A DNA stretch of 64,000 bases from Daedaleopsis sinensis (Eukaryota > Basidiomycota > Agaricomycetes > Polyporales > Polyporaceae): assembly GCA_033807695.1 (NCBI GenBank), contig CM066307.1, positions 3,906,001 to 3,970,000 of the forward strand, read 5' to 3'. This document shows, in pieces, positions 47,244 through 58,672 of the stretch. The notes beneath the pieces were generated by a model that had not been told where the DNA came from, made no database searches, and saw only the letters and a program-made list of their open reading frames with translations. Made by a program: the position numbers and the translations under genes. The first letter of the stretch is position 1, and the number at the start of each line of letters is the position of its first letter.

Positions 47244-50200
47244 CGGGTACACTGATAAAAACGCGAACATTATCGGTCTTGTCTCGAGGAGACGTCATTC
47301 GGACAGACGTACCAGAGATAGTGCACGATGGAAAGTTGCTGTGGTCCTGTGTTGCTCAGCGGGCAGCGGGGAGCAGATTAAGTACCCGCCCCGGGTCGTA
47401 CTGATTAGCATGCAGGGAATCGGCGCATGACATACCTCGTGTTGCACCTGAGAACCTGTTCTCTTCGCGTTATACACATGCCCGCGTCAACCCGCCATTC
47501 AGTCCGCACCGCTCGTCAGCACTGGTACAGCGCGGTCTACACATGTGGCTTTCTTCTCCCACCTTTCTGCCACTTATCTCTCTCATACACGCCAAACGCC
47601 GGCACTCGCATGCGGTGGGAATCGAATACAGGAGGCCTCGGTAGCTTCTACTGCCAGTGGAGTGCGTTGGCCCTGCCCTCGTACACACGTGCGCTCGATC
47701 GCCCTGGCCGTCAGGTACAACTTACAGACCATACTCTGCAAGCAGGCTGTATTATCGCAGTACGTGTGGGGACATGCCGCTGTAGTATCCCTGCAGAGTC
47801 TACACCGTAAGCATAGAATTCATGCAGCCGAGAGCGCGAGGAGAGTAGAGACAGACCTCGATCGCATGTCCGAGTCGGACTCCAGAATCCGAACCTCGAG
47901 GGCAGTCCGCGATGCGCATTCCGACTCGGATCGCGCGGGCCGATCCACGAAATCGACCATTATCGCCATCCCGATTCCCGTCTCACGTTCTATTCGAGAA
48001 CACGGACTCCGATCCTCGAGGGTAGTCCGCCTTGCGCGGCGATGTTGCGATACGCAAGTATGCGAACATATTCGGCTGGCGGCATTTGCGCACGTTGATG
48101 CCCCACACAACATCGCGAGAGGCAACCAGATCATGCAGCGACCATCACGAGTGGAGGCAGGTCTAGCCGGAATATGTCTGCCGATCGCAACTGCAGGATC
48201 TGAGCAGACGGGTGTGAGTACCATGTATGCCGGACATGAGCGAGACTAAGAGGTCAACCGCAGAACACTTACCGTTCCGCAGACAGATCTCTCTAAGACC
48301 GACAGCCTTCATTTAACACACCTATATATCCCTAAACAGCCAGATCTGACGCGCACTTTGGCCTCAGATATCGTGTCAACAATGGACTGGGTAGATGTGT
48401 CGAGAGTCAGCCAGGATGTCTAGGCAAAGCAAGGAGTCAGGCAGGGCCAGCTGTCGTAGTCGAGTTGCAAGGGTGCGTCGTCGTCATGAGTGGAGACTAG
48501 AGCTGGGGAAATAGATGGTGTGCGGATGGGCCGGCATGCGAGATGCGTATCGGAATCTTCTACAACTTGGAGTGTCGGGCGTGTAAGATGAAGCAGGCGC
48601 AAGAACTCAGCATTTAGGTGGAGATATACTTTGCGTGTGGCCCCATTACTTACCGTGTTTGTTGTACTCCACGATTGCGAGCCTAAGGTACAACTGTGCT
48701 TCAAGATGCAAAACGTGCATTGTGTCGCAAGATTCAGAGTGTGACGAGGAGTCTCGGAAGCAGATATACAGATGTTGTCGACGATAAAGAGTAACCAGAA
48801 TCTAATAGTCAGATTACGAAGCGCCATTTCAAACATTCCAGAGTCCAGAAACAGCTTGAAAGAAGAGGGATGTGAGCGCAGACGAAGTTCAGGGCCTGCC
48901 ACAGGCGCCGGTTACGAGACGCTGATAACCTAGCAAACTATTCCCACGCGCACAAGTCCCCGCGGTGACGCGCGCCTCGAGTCCTTGTGCCTCTCGACCA
49001 CTACGTCCATCTACAACATTTGCTCTGTCCTGCTACTCTTAGATCTAGGCTCCATCCATCGCGTGCTATACCAATATGAACACGACAGAGCTTTGAAACA
49101 TATGCGGTCAGTGCTGAACAAGATCGAGTCGCTCAATCCTCGTCGCGTCTCTAGCCTTTGTCCTCCGATCGTGTCAACAGCGTTGCCCTTCATCGTAGAC
49201 ATCTGTTCAGGCTTTCAAACCCAGGTGAGTGCTATAGCTCTCATAAACCTACCTCGCGATCGCCCTATCGCTCGATCTCTGGGTGCCAATTGGCCGCCCG
49301 GAGGTGGAAGAGTGGGCCCTCTTCCACGACTACAAGCTCGAGAATCGCCTCGACCCAACGTCCGTGCGCCAGTACCGTCCGTTGCCTCGCCCATGGACGG
49401 TCGCGCATGTGTGCGGGTTAGCTCTGTGGATCGGAGCCTCTGCCATGTTTTTCGGCGGAGGCACCCCGATGAGACCATCGGGTGATAGAGCGTGACACTT
49501 TTTAGTGTCCCTCCGTGGCTTGTTGCAAATTGTGACATCCACGCGTCCATGATACCAGGAAGTTCCTGGCTGTTGCTGTGAGGTGCCTGGCACCATCGCA
49601 GCCTGCGTATGTCGGCGCAGCATGGTCTCACGCTGTGGTCATCGAGTATGAGGGGCTCCATCATTCATCGGTCAAATCTCCAGCATCACGACTCATTGCG
49701 TCTCACTTACTGACTTCGACTCTCGTCCGTACAGCTACGCCTGTTGGATCATTCACGAACACCGCTCCCGGACACCGAGTTCAAGACGCGCGTGGTGTTC
49801 TAGAACAACGTACGTCCAGACTCTCCCACATTTCCCTCCCCCCTCCTTCGCGATAGCCCTATCGCTCGTTCTCTGGCAGCCATTGTTGGCCGCCGGAGGT
49901 GGAAGAGTGGGCCCTCTTCCGCGATCGCAGCTCGAAGACCGCCTAAATCCACATATGCCACTCCCCGTACTCCGGGACTGTCCGCCGTCTCGACGACAGA
50001 CGGTTCAGCGTACCTGAGTGTGTGGATTTGCTCCGGATGTCGGAGCCGCTACCATGTAGCGTGGCAGGGGAGGCATGCCAATGATTCCATTGGAATATAT
50101 ATAGCGCGCGACAATCGCGCTGCTCCGTGGCTCGTCGCCCAAGGCGACGTCCACGCCTCCGTGAACCCAGGACAGTCCTGGCGTTCTTCCGGTGTGCTTA

Positions 50201-51347
50201 TGCGCACCGTCGTATACTGCGTATGCCAACGCAGCATGGTTGAGCGCTGTAGTCATCGAGTATGAGGGGCTTTCACGTCGTGATCCACGTCTCTCCATCC
50301 TTCGGTGTCAGTGTTTGTTCTCCTTCGTTGACTCACTGTCCTCTTGCCTGCACGCCTGCGCTCTCGCCAGCGCGTGCCTCGGATGTACCCTCAACTTCTC
50401 CAGCACCTCGGTTGCGATCAATACCCGATGAACCGTGGTGACACTACGCGCAGGTGAGCCGTCGTTCTTTCCCTCGCAGCACGCATGGCCCCCTCCTCGT
50501 ACCGTACGATTCTATTTCGCGGAGCCGGTGGCGCACGCTTTCTTCGTAGACCGTATCTCAGCATTTACACCGTGAGCTGTAAGAGTTGCGAGGGGCTCGT
50601 CAAAAATGGATAACGGGTTGCGATTATGAGGACAATACGACTGTAGAACGAGCAGCTGAGGCCATACTTACAAAGTGAGGAGTCCTCTGTACGTGCCGTG
50701 TCTGATCTTTTATTAGAATTTCAACATTACGCAGTACCTGTTGATTGATCGCTTGCAGTGTTCTACCTACAGGCACGATCACGCGTTTCACGGGTGAGCG
50801 AACACAAGTACAACCATCCCCGGGACTCGTATAGCATCGCGATTTCAGAGCGGCCAAGGTATGATCGACGAGCCAGTGCTGGTATCGAAGGCAGCGGACC
50901 GAAATCACTCCAGCAATAGACGTCCCATGCGCGAAAGTGTTTGCATACTAACTACGAACACACCCAACATACATTATAGCTTTATCGGCGGTCTGCGATC
51001 GTAGGACGGCACCATTCGAATCCAGAAGAACCTGACGCATCGGTGACTCGGCGTCTATATCCAAGTAAGACCGTCCTCGGTACCCACGCCTATCTTCTCA
51101 GGTGTCGACTGTCTACTGTCTTTCGACATATAAACAAGCAACTGTCGACCTCGATTCCGTCTACCAGCAGGCTTCCCCTCGCCTAACTTTCCTTGGAGAC
51201 GCAAGGCAGCATACGGATATCCAGGTATGCACACGTCTCGATGCCGCATACATACCTGTCTTTTGGCCTGTATTAGTGTTCTCCCGCGCGGACAATAGGA
51301 TCTGCCCGCGTTCTACTACGCCCAGCTCCTTGGGTGCCTGCGACAGG
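47244..51347. other. Long non-genic part of unit 4
   Basis: No intact gene. It holds the fragment described in the findings (open frame 49283-49494, EVEEWALFHDYKLENRLD then a hydrophobic LALWIGASAMFF), several GTGAGT donors, and direct repeats. The DNA is an eroded copy of unit 3 extended by an internal duplication. Confidence 0.4.
49283..49494 (+). pseudogene. Exon-like remnant of an unknown membrane protein
   Basis: An open frame of 70 codons reads EVEEWALFHDYKLENRLDPTS, then a short proline-rich stretch and a hydrophobic segment (AHVCGLALWIGASAMFF). The matching places at 44.3 and 49.9 kb are broken in frame. It is probably one exon of a gene whose other exons have decayed. No family was recognised. 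Confidence 0.3.
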
Positions 51348-52497
51348 ATGTGTTATATGCAAGGTGCGTGTGCCGTCAGGTTACTGTCATATTTCCGGAC
51401 TGTGTCCATTATGCCCCCCTCTGCGACTCGACGATGTTCCGTATCGTTAGCGTCGTCGTCATCGTCGTCGCAGTCCCCATATCCGACCACAAATCCTGCT
51501 CCTCTCTCCCGGAGAGACCCCTCACACAGTGACCATCAAGTCACAGTCACGGTTACAGTTACGGTCGATTCGAACATCTGGGAAGGCCAACTCCCACCTC
51601 CGTCTCAAAATGCAATCCCGTCAGTGGATGGACACATATACAGCACGACAGTACCAGACGACTGCTCCATGCCCGAAAGCTCCTCCGCTTCGGTTGTCGT
51701 CACCAAGGAGTCGTCTACAGCCGTACTCCGAGCAGGCATCGTCGGAGGCTGCATTGCTCTCCTCGGGCTCTGCATCCTCGCATTGATCTTCTGGGTCCTC
51801 CGCCGTTCTCGTCGCTTGCAAGAGCGGGCTCTGCGCCCTGTTCGTGACGGTGAGCATCCGCCGTCGCTCATATCGACGGGCGCCATTGACAAGTCGCTCC
51901 CCAGCTGAGTGTGGCCTGCTGCGGCCGACATCGTGCAACCGTCCGGCCGTCAGCCCAGACCGCGTGGACCTCGCGAACGAGACAGGTACCAGCGGTTCGC
52001 CCTCGACTCTACCGTCGTCCTTGCCCGTGTCGTCCTTTCCCTGCGCGAGGCCATCTTCGCCGGCCTCGGGTTGCACTGCACCTGCACATTCTCCCTACTC
52101 GGCCATCGAGAGAGCGGCCACCGAGAGGGCGGCCACCGAGAGGGCGGCTTCCGAGGTCCCGCCGCCGTACTCCCTGTACTCGCCGCGGCGACCGTTGCCG
52201 CCCGTCCCCCTTGCGCCGCCCGTCCCGCCTAAGGAGGCGCGGTGGAAGGCGACGCTCTGCGTCGTCGACAACCTGCGACCGTCGCGCGGGAGCGGCACTT
52301 GGAACTCAGGTGTGGCGGACGCACTGCCCCGCACAGTGGGTTTTAGCGCCAGTAGTAGCGTGAAGGACGAACGAAGAGAGAGCAAGAGCGATAGCAATGG
52401 GAGGAGACCGAGGCGAAATCCCGAGCTGTCCATCCATATCCCGCCGATATATGTATATGGGTACGGGCGGGACGGTCGAGACTTTGCTATCGAATAG
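51348..52497 (+). CDS. Single-pass membrane protein with Pro-rich cytosolic tail
   Basis: Two exons, 51348-51849 and 51905-52497, give about 364 residues if the ATG at 51348 is used. The Ser/Thr-rich outer part contains a TVTVTVTV run. Then comes one strong membrane span (AGIVGGCIALLGLCILALIF) followed at once by basic residues (RRSRRLQERALR), which fixes the tail in the cytosol. The tail holds ATERAATERAA repeats and a PPPYSLY (PPxY-type) motif followed by PLPPVPLAPPVPP, possible ligands for WW or SH3 domains. This layout recalls mushroom Mid2-like sensors, but without homology that I can name. The start is uncertain. A signal-peptide-like MFRIVSVVVIVVAVP lies in another frame at 51434 and could belong to an alternative first exon. 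Confidence 0.55.
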
Positions 52498-53096
52498 GAA
52501 GCGCGGCTGGGTACGTCTGCACTGTCGAGGCTCCGCGATGCTGGCCGCTGACTTCGCCCTGCACAGATGACGCAGCGTCCTATTTATTCTTACATATATC
52601 CTTCCGGAGGGCATCCGACTTGAAGCTACTGTAGATCACATTCAGAACTCATTCAGAACTCGAACCCAAGACTCATCGATCATTGTCACCTTCGCACTCA
52701 CTGCATTCGCACATCAACGTCACATCCCTTAGCTAGTACCCCACTTTCGTTAGATAACCATGTACTTGCTCATACTAGTCACTGATAATCGAAGATACTC
52801 AGAACTTGAAGACCACATCATATTCAGACATCGAGCATATGTGCCGAGAATGTAACGACGACCGTAACTCTGTGGACTTATACATGTTACCAGGCAACCA
52901 TGCGATCCTGGACATGGCCGAAGAGACAGTCGTTGCTGCATTCGAACCCTCTTGCACCATCGAATGAGCGTTTATTGTCACAGCTGTGTAGCGGCAGCAG
53001 GACTAGGAAATGTCAATTACAGTCGCTCAAACTTCGTGCCTACCAGTGTCAAGTATCGTACATCAATGATTGTCTGCCTTTCCATGATGTTGGCTC
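52498..53096. other. Intergenic between convergent genes
   Basis: About 600 bp, AT-richer than the genes. It includes the short direct repeat ATTCAGAACTC (52.63-52.66 kb). Nothing else was recognised. Confidence 0.4.
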
Positions 53097-54226
53097 TCAC
53101 TGAACCCACTTCACCAGCTCTTCCCAGAACGCCTTTCCCTCCGTTCCCGCTCTCTCGTCCGCCTTCCGTGCACAATCCACGCAGACGCTCCCTTCCAAGT
53201 TCTTCTTCGCCAGACGAAGTCCGCCCAGCGGGTCCGCGTGCCACACATCGTCCTCAGCGGCTTTCGCGCGCGCGTTGTCCAATGCAATCACACACAAAGT
53301 CCGACTCTTGAACGCCGACCTGTTCGCGCACGACGCATTCGGCTCGCTGGCAAAGACCTTCGTCACGATCGTGCGGGAGTGCGTGATGAACTTCTTCTGA
53401 AGCTTCCAACAAAGCTCTATGTCCGTGGTATTGAGCCGCTCGAGTGTCCCGTCCGCACGCAGATGCCCGTTCAGGAGGACGGCGGGCGGGAGCTGGCAGC
53501 AGAGGTAGATGGCGGAGGAGAGCATGCTGGACCATGAGACCGTCCGGAAGAGGTTGACGGCCTCGATCGCGTCATTAGCCTGGAAGGCTGCTGTAGTACC
53601 TGTATCCCGAGCGATGACGCTGTTCTCCCAGCCAGCGAAGGCATCGGGGAAGAGGTTGGCTAGACGGGATTTGGTCTCTTCAAGGACGAAGTGAACTTCG
53701 TATTTGTGAGCGAGGCGTGCGGCAGCAGCTAAATGTCCAAACGAGAGTCCTCCCGTGGATTTCAGGTAGCTGGGACCGGGCCTAAGCAGCGGGCTCGTGT
53801 GATGCCCATGATTCCAGACGAGATTCACTCACTCGTATCCATCGTACAAAATACGGAGTAGATGCTTCATGTCGTGCGCAGAGTCGGAAGTGCGGACGAC
53901 CGTGCACCCCTCCGGGACATCTTCCAACTGAAAGTCCACGTTTGGCACATCCGCGAGGTCCAGGAGGGATGGGGAGCAGTGTCGGGAGATCATGCTTCGG
54001 TGGACGCGGAAAGAGGTTTGCTCTGCGATGACAATGAGTGTGCCGTCGCTACACCAGACATCCGAATCTTGCTCGATGCTGGTCCATGTCTTGTCCTGCT
54101 CCTCGCTGCCCGGTCGAGAACACGTCTCAGGAGACGTCGCTCGGCTTGAGGGAGCGACTGCCACCAAGCAAGGTCGTAAGACATTTACTAGTAATCGGGC
54201 GAGAAACAGTAGAACCTACCTCGCAT
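53097..54226 (-). CDS. BTB/POZ domain protein (BTB 3)
   Basis: Two main exons, 54187-53833 and 53769-53097, are certain from their content: SDVWCSDGTLIVIAEQTSFRVHRSMISRHC, then MKHLLRILYDGYD spliced to YLKSTGGLSFGHLAAAARLAHKYEV. This is the same two-part architecture as BTB 1, and like BTB 1 it has a C-terminal pair of Cys residues (SVCVDCARKAD). The frame has no ATG at its start. A 7-nt first exon at 54226-54220 (ATG CGA G) would supply one, but the implied intron is only 32 nt, which is unusually short, so the start is provisional. With it the product is 344 residues. Confidence 0.75.
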
Positions 54227-55317
54227 AGTAGAGATGCTCTAACGACCGACGCCGATACTTTCAGTAGGAGAGTCGGCGCGACAGTTCCTCTCAGTCCTCT
54301 TGAGAACAGAGGACATGGGAGAGGGAGGAAAGTGTGTTTAAGGCGGCTGAATCAATGGATTAAGGTTTGCTACCGCAGCACCCGCGCTAAGAAGTAGATT
54401 CTCGGACATGACCTCATCAGATTGCATCGTAGAGACTCTCGACTCGGAATCCTCCCGCTGCTTTCTGACAAGGCTCTTCGCGATTGCGAACGTTTATGGT
54501 TGCAAAACTAGCAAAACTAGCAAACAAGTGACGCTTCCAACGTGGGGCCACGGCGTGGGCGGGCCCTGCCATGGTGCCATGCCACAGCGGTGGGCACTAC
54601 ATGATTAATTCTCTAGCTTGGCGGTGAGGTGGTTCGCTGCGGATTACCGGTAGGATTTTCTAGCAACGCTTCCTGGTACGCTGAATACAAAAGTCTCTTC
54701 GAGTCTTTCAGCCACACAAGATCCGAGGGCCTGTCATTGTTTTCTTGTTCGCGCCGGTCTGTGAGTAATATTATTTATTTCGTGACTGGACAGTGTTGAC
54801 TGGCAGATACGGATGTTAGTAAGTGCATCTAAGACGCACAAGCTGAATGGACTCACTTGGCTAGTCCTACAGGGATTGCGTGGCACATCGGAGCAAGTAG
54901 TAGAATACTATTTGGACCTACGACGGCGAGCCATCTGCTACACCCGGAACTCGGTCTTCCGTCAAACTATTCAAGCTACTAAGGCATGACTGGCGTTCTC
55001 TCAGCTTCCGGAAAAGTGATGTTTTGCTATGAGGAAATATTTGACTACGCACCTGACAGTTATAGTCCGCCGAGTCTGGCTCGCCGCCGCATTGGGTTGT
55101 CGGAGACTCGGAGTTATGCGAAAAAGTAGTGTAACGCCCACGGTTAAAACCGATTGGGCGTCTTTGCAGGTTGCTCCCGACCACCACCCAGCCACCATCT
55201 CGGCGCCCAGCGGCAAACGATGGCCTTTTAAAATCCTCGTTCGACATCATCAAGTCCGGCTCACCCCCTCCAAGTCTTCGACAGTACGCTGCTCTCCATT
55301 TCCACGTCGTGCTCACC
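54227..55317. other. Intergenic between divergent genes
   Basis: About 1.1 kb separating the BTB 3 start from the MFS start. It is a plausible shared promoter region. A small inverted repeat (GCCATGGTGCCATGGC-like) sits near 54.57 kb. No gene was found. Confidence 0.4.
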
Positions 55318-58011
55318 ATGGCTCGCTCTACAATTTCCGCTCACACTCCTCCACTACCAGACGACAACTTCGATATCATGTCGACAGTATCCGAGAAGGA
55401 GGACCCGCTCAAGCGGTCGGTCGCAAAGAATGTCGTTCTCATCTGCACCGTGACTCTAGCTATGATCCTCAATGTGGGTCCAAGCTTCCTTCGCACGCGC
55501 CGTATGACGTTCTCACCGCCGGCAATTTTAGACGGCGAACACCACGGCTGCTTTCATTGCGCTCCCAGTCATCGGTGAAGAGCTCAAGATCCCGCAGTCA
55601 AAGCTGCAATGGATCATCTCTGCTTTCTCGCTCAGCTCGGTATGTGCGACGTGGCTCGGCCTTCGTCGGCCGACGGCTACTGACCAGCCGCGCTAGGGAT
55701 GTCTCCTTCTCTTCCTAGGTCGTGTCGCGGACCTGTTCGGACGCAAGATGACCTTCATCCTCGGATGCGCTTGCATGGGAGTATTCGGGCTCGCATGCGG
55801 ATTCGCCCAAGGTTGTTCGCAATGCATCGCCGATCCGCTTCAAGGCTGATGGTGCCATACTTGTAGATGATATCACCATCGACATTCTGCGTGCATTGCA
55901 GGGAGTTGGCTCTGCAGCCGCTATTCCAGCCGCGGTAAGTCCTCATTCCCGACTCACGGGTCATCAGGTAGCTTCCAAGCCGGGAGTCGTCAGCATCTCG
56001 AGTGTAGACGCCAGGTTTGTTCCGTAGCGCGGACCACGATCTTTCAGCGGCGGATGCACGGCCAGCAGCTCGTTGTAGCGTGGTGGAATACTGCGAGCCA
56101 GGCAGCAGACGACCACGCTGCTGACACTGCTAGCAAACGGCTGAACCGACCACGCAGACGACCATTTGGCAATACCGAACGCTGTTTACATTGTTATCCA
56201 GCGAACTTTGCAATGCGACTCCACTCTGACCTTCATTTGCGATATGCGTGCTCATCATTGTTTCACAGCTCGGTATTCTGGCCCACAGTTTCCCACCGTC
56301 TCGCATTCGCTCTATCGCCTTTGCAACATTCGCCGCAGGGGCGCCCGTCGGAGCGGCGATAGGAAGCACGTTAGGAGGTGTCCTGACGCAGCTGACAGCG
56401 TGCGTCTTCCCGATCACCGCTCGATGACTCAGTCCTGACATACCGCACAGTAAGACATGGCGCTCGACGTTCTGGTTTCTGACAGGGCTCAGCGCGCTGT
56501 GCTGCATTGGAGCGTTCGTCTCTATCGACAGGGACGTCCCGTACGCCTTGGCGGATCGGTAAGCGATTGTATACACTGATGCAGCGAGTGGCTACTGAGG
56601 AGAGCACCGCAGCCGCATCGACTGGATTGGGGCGCTCCTGGTCACCGCGGGGCTGACGTTTATCGTGTTCATCCTGAGCGACGGAAGCACCGCGCCAAAC
56701 GGGTGGAAGACAGGCTGTCAGTCACCGTCCGTCCTCGCTGATACAGCCGCTGACGCCGCTTGCAGACATTATCGCGCTGCTTATCGTCGGCGTGCTCTTC
56801 CTGGTACTCTTCGTGCTCTGGGAGCGCTTCCTGGAGCGCATCCATACCGCCGTGGATGAGGGGACGAGCACGGACGCGGCGGCGCTGCGCCAGCGGTGGT
56901 GGACGCCCCCACCGATCATGCCCGTCTCGATCTGGACGCGCGCGCGGGGCAAGATGGCGGTCATGCTCGCCATCGCGTTCCTAGAGTGGTGCTCGTTCAA
57001 CTCCTTCACCTTCTGGATCACGGTGCATTTCCCGCCCATTTCTCGCGGTGTGGCAGCGCGCTGAAGGTCCTCCCGCAGCTATACTACCAGGACTACGAGC
57101 GGCGGAGCCCGATTCTCACCATGGTCCGGCTGCTGCCCATGTTTGTGACGGGCGTGGCGTGCAATGTCGTCATCGCGCTCGTCGTCGGACGTGTCGACGT
57201 CGTCGTCCTCATCGGTACGCCCGCCGTCTCGTGCCAGATGAAATTTACTGACAGCTGTCCATACAGTAATCGGGACGCTGTTCACAGGTGTCGCGAACCT
57301 GCTCATCGCGGTGATTGTGCCCTCAGCGCCGTACTGGGCCTTCGGCTTCCCCGCCGCGATCCTGAGCGTGTTCGGGGCCGACTTCGTGTTCGCGAGTGGC
57401 ACGCTCTTCGTCGCGAAAGTGTGCGAGCCGCACGAGCAGTCCGTCGGCGGCGCGCTCTTCCAGACGCTCACGCAGCTGGGCACCGCCTTTGGCCTCGCGA
57501 TCTCCACCGTCGTGTACGACGCGACGCTGCAGCAGCGGTCCGAGCAGCTCGGCGTCGAGGTCGACCCGAACGGAAATGCGGACAACGCCCCGATGAGCGC
57601 ACAACTCGTTGCGTATAAGGACTCGATGTGGACTGGGTTTGCGTTCGGGCTGTTTGGTGCGTGTTCTCGCCCGACTTAGCTCACCGTCCGCGCGATTCGG
57701 ACCGCAGCAAACATAATTTCGCTGACGATTTCTTGGATGCAGGTGCGCTCCTCGCGGCAGTCTTCTTGCGTGGAGTGGGCGTCGTCGGACATCGTGAGGG
57801 CAAGAAAGAGCCCGGCAGCGATAGCACCCTCAACGACGCCGAACCAAAACGCGAGGATGAGCAAGCGGCGGTACGTTCAATTCATCTCTGCAGCCCACGC
57901 GTCATGCTTTCATTCCCCTGCGGCGCCCGTATGAAATGACCAGCTGCGCGTCACCATCGTGTTCTCGCGCCTGACTAACATTTTGTCATGCAGGTCAACC
58001 CGACTGACTAA
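55318..58011 (+). CDS. MFS transporter, DHA2-like drug:proton antiporter
   Basis: Twelve exons (55318-55473, 55532-55639, 55697-55811, 55867-55934, 56269-56399, 56451-56558, 56613-56713, 56766-57022, 57079-57214, 57267-57656, 57743-57870, 57994-58011) splice in phase to 571 residues. It shows MFS motif A (GRVADLFGRKMTF) after the second span, ILRALQGVGSAAAIPAA (motif B-like), FAAGAPVGAAIGSTLGGVL (motif C-like), and about 14 hydrophobic segments in total, as in DHA2 exporters related to fungal azole/aminotriazole resistance proteins. The central loop contains WWTPPPIMPVSIW. The ATG at 55318 has a good CACCATGG context. Intron 4 (55935-56268, 334 nt) is six times longer than the others. Intron 7 appears to use a GC donor at 56714. 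The product probably exports small toxic compounds at the plasma membrane. The substrate is unknown. Confidence 0.88.
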
Positions 58012-58672
58012 CTTTCCCCTGGCTTTGTTATTCCCTCGCGCCTGCTCGCCCCAGCCATATCATCAATCAAAGTCAAATCCAAGGTTCGCGACTCTCTTCT
58101 TCTCGCCGGGTGCCGACTCTACTGTATCAATCTCCGTCTCACATTGCATTCTGGGCGCCGATGCCCGCTGGACCTTTTGCACCGACAGCTTTAATGAAGC
58201 CCCTGGCCCCATATCATAGACTTCTTGGCCCGCGTCGCCCACGCTTTGCTCGCTCTGTATATGTACACACCTCACACTTCGCACTTCGCATAGAGTACCG
58301 CCACGCAATGTATTAATGAACGGGCGTGACAGACGTCTCCCCGCTCCCTCATTTGCGGCTGTCGACCATCCAACTTCCAAGCAGCTCTGCCTACCTGAAC
58401 GTGCAGGATCAGTCGTCCGGGCTCGACATCGGTCCCAAGAAAGCTAGCTGTATTAATACACTACTGTACGACGACGACGGGCGAACTGGAAGTGCGTGTG
58501 GCATATGCGGCGTGCAAGATAACATCACGATCCGTGTGCAGTGGCAGCGTAAGGAGGGTGGGGCGGGGCGGGGAACGGTGCAATAAGTAATACTGGTATC
58601 GGTATCGATATACGTGAATGGGAATGGTCCGGAACTCAGGGGGCAAAGTCAATCAACATCAACAGTCGGGGC
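58012..58672. other. Intergenic between convergent MFS and TVP38 genes
   Basis: About 660 bp holding two 3' ends. No further gene was found. Confidence 0.4.

Larger units (their letters stand above)
45460..51000. repeat. Segmental duplication, F-box unit 4 (about 5.5 kb)
   Basis: Counterpart of unit 3. It also contains an internal duplication: GCCCTATCGCTCG.TCTCTGG followed by GAGTGGGCCCTCTTCC occurs at 49.26 and again at 49.86 kb, and GTCATCGAGTATGAGGGGCT at 49.64 and 50.25 kb (once in unit 3, at 44.58 kb). Confidence 0.65.

Noticed and set aside
57043..57078. Frameshift in the MFS gene after FWITV
   Set aside because: A normal GTGCAT...CCGCAG intron (57023-57078) restores the frame, so no break is needed.
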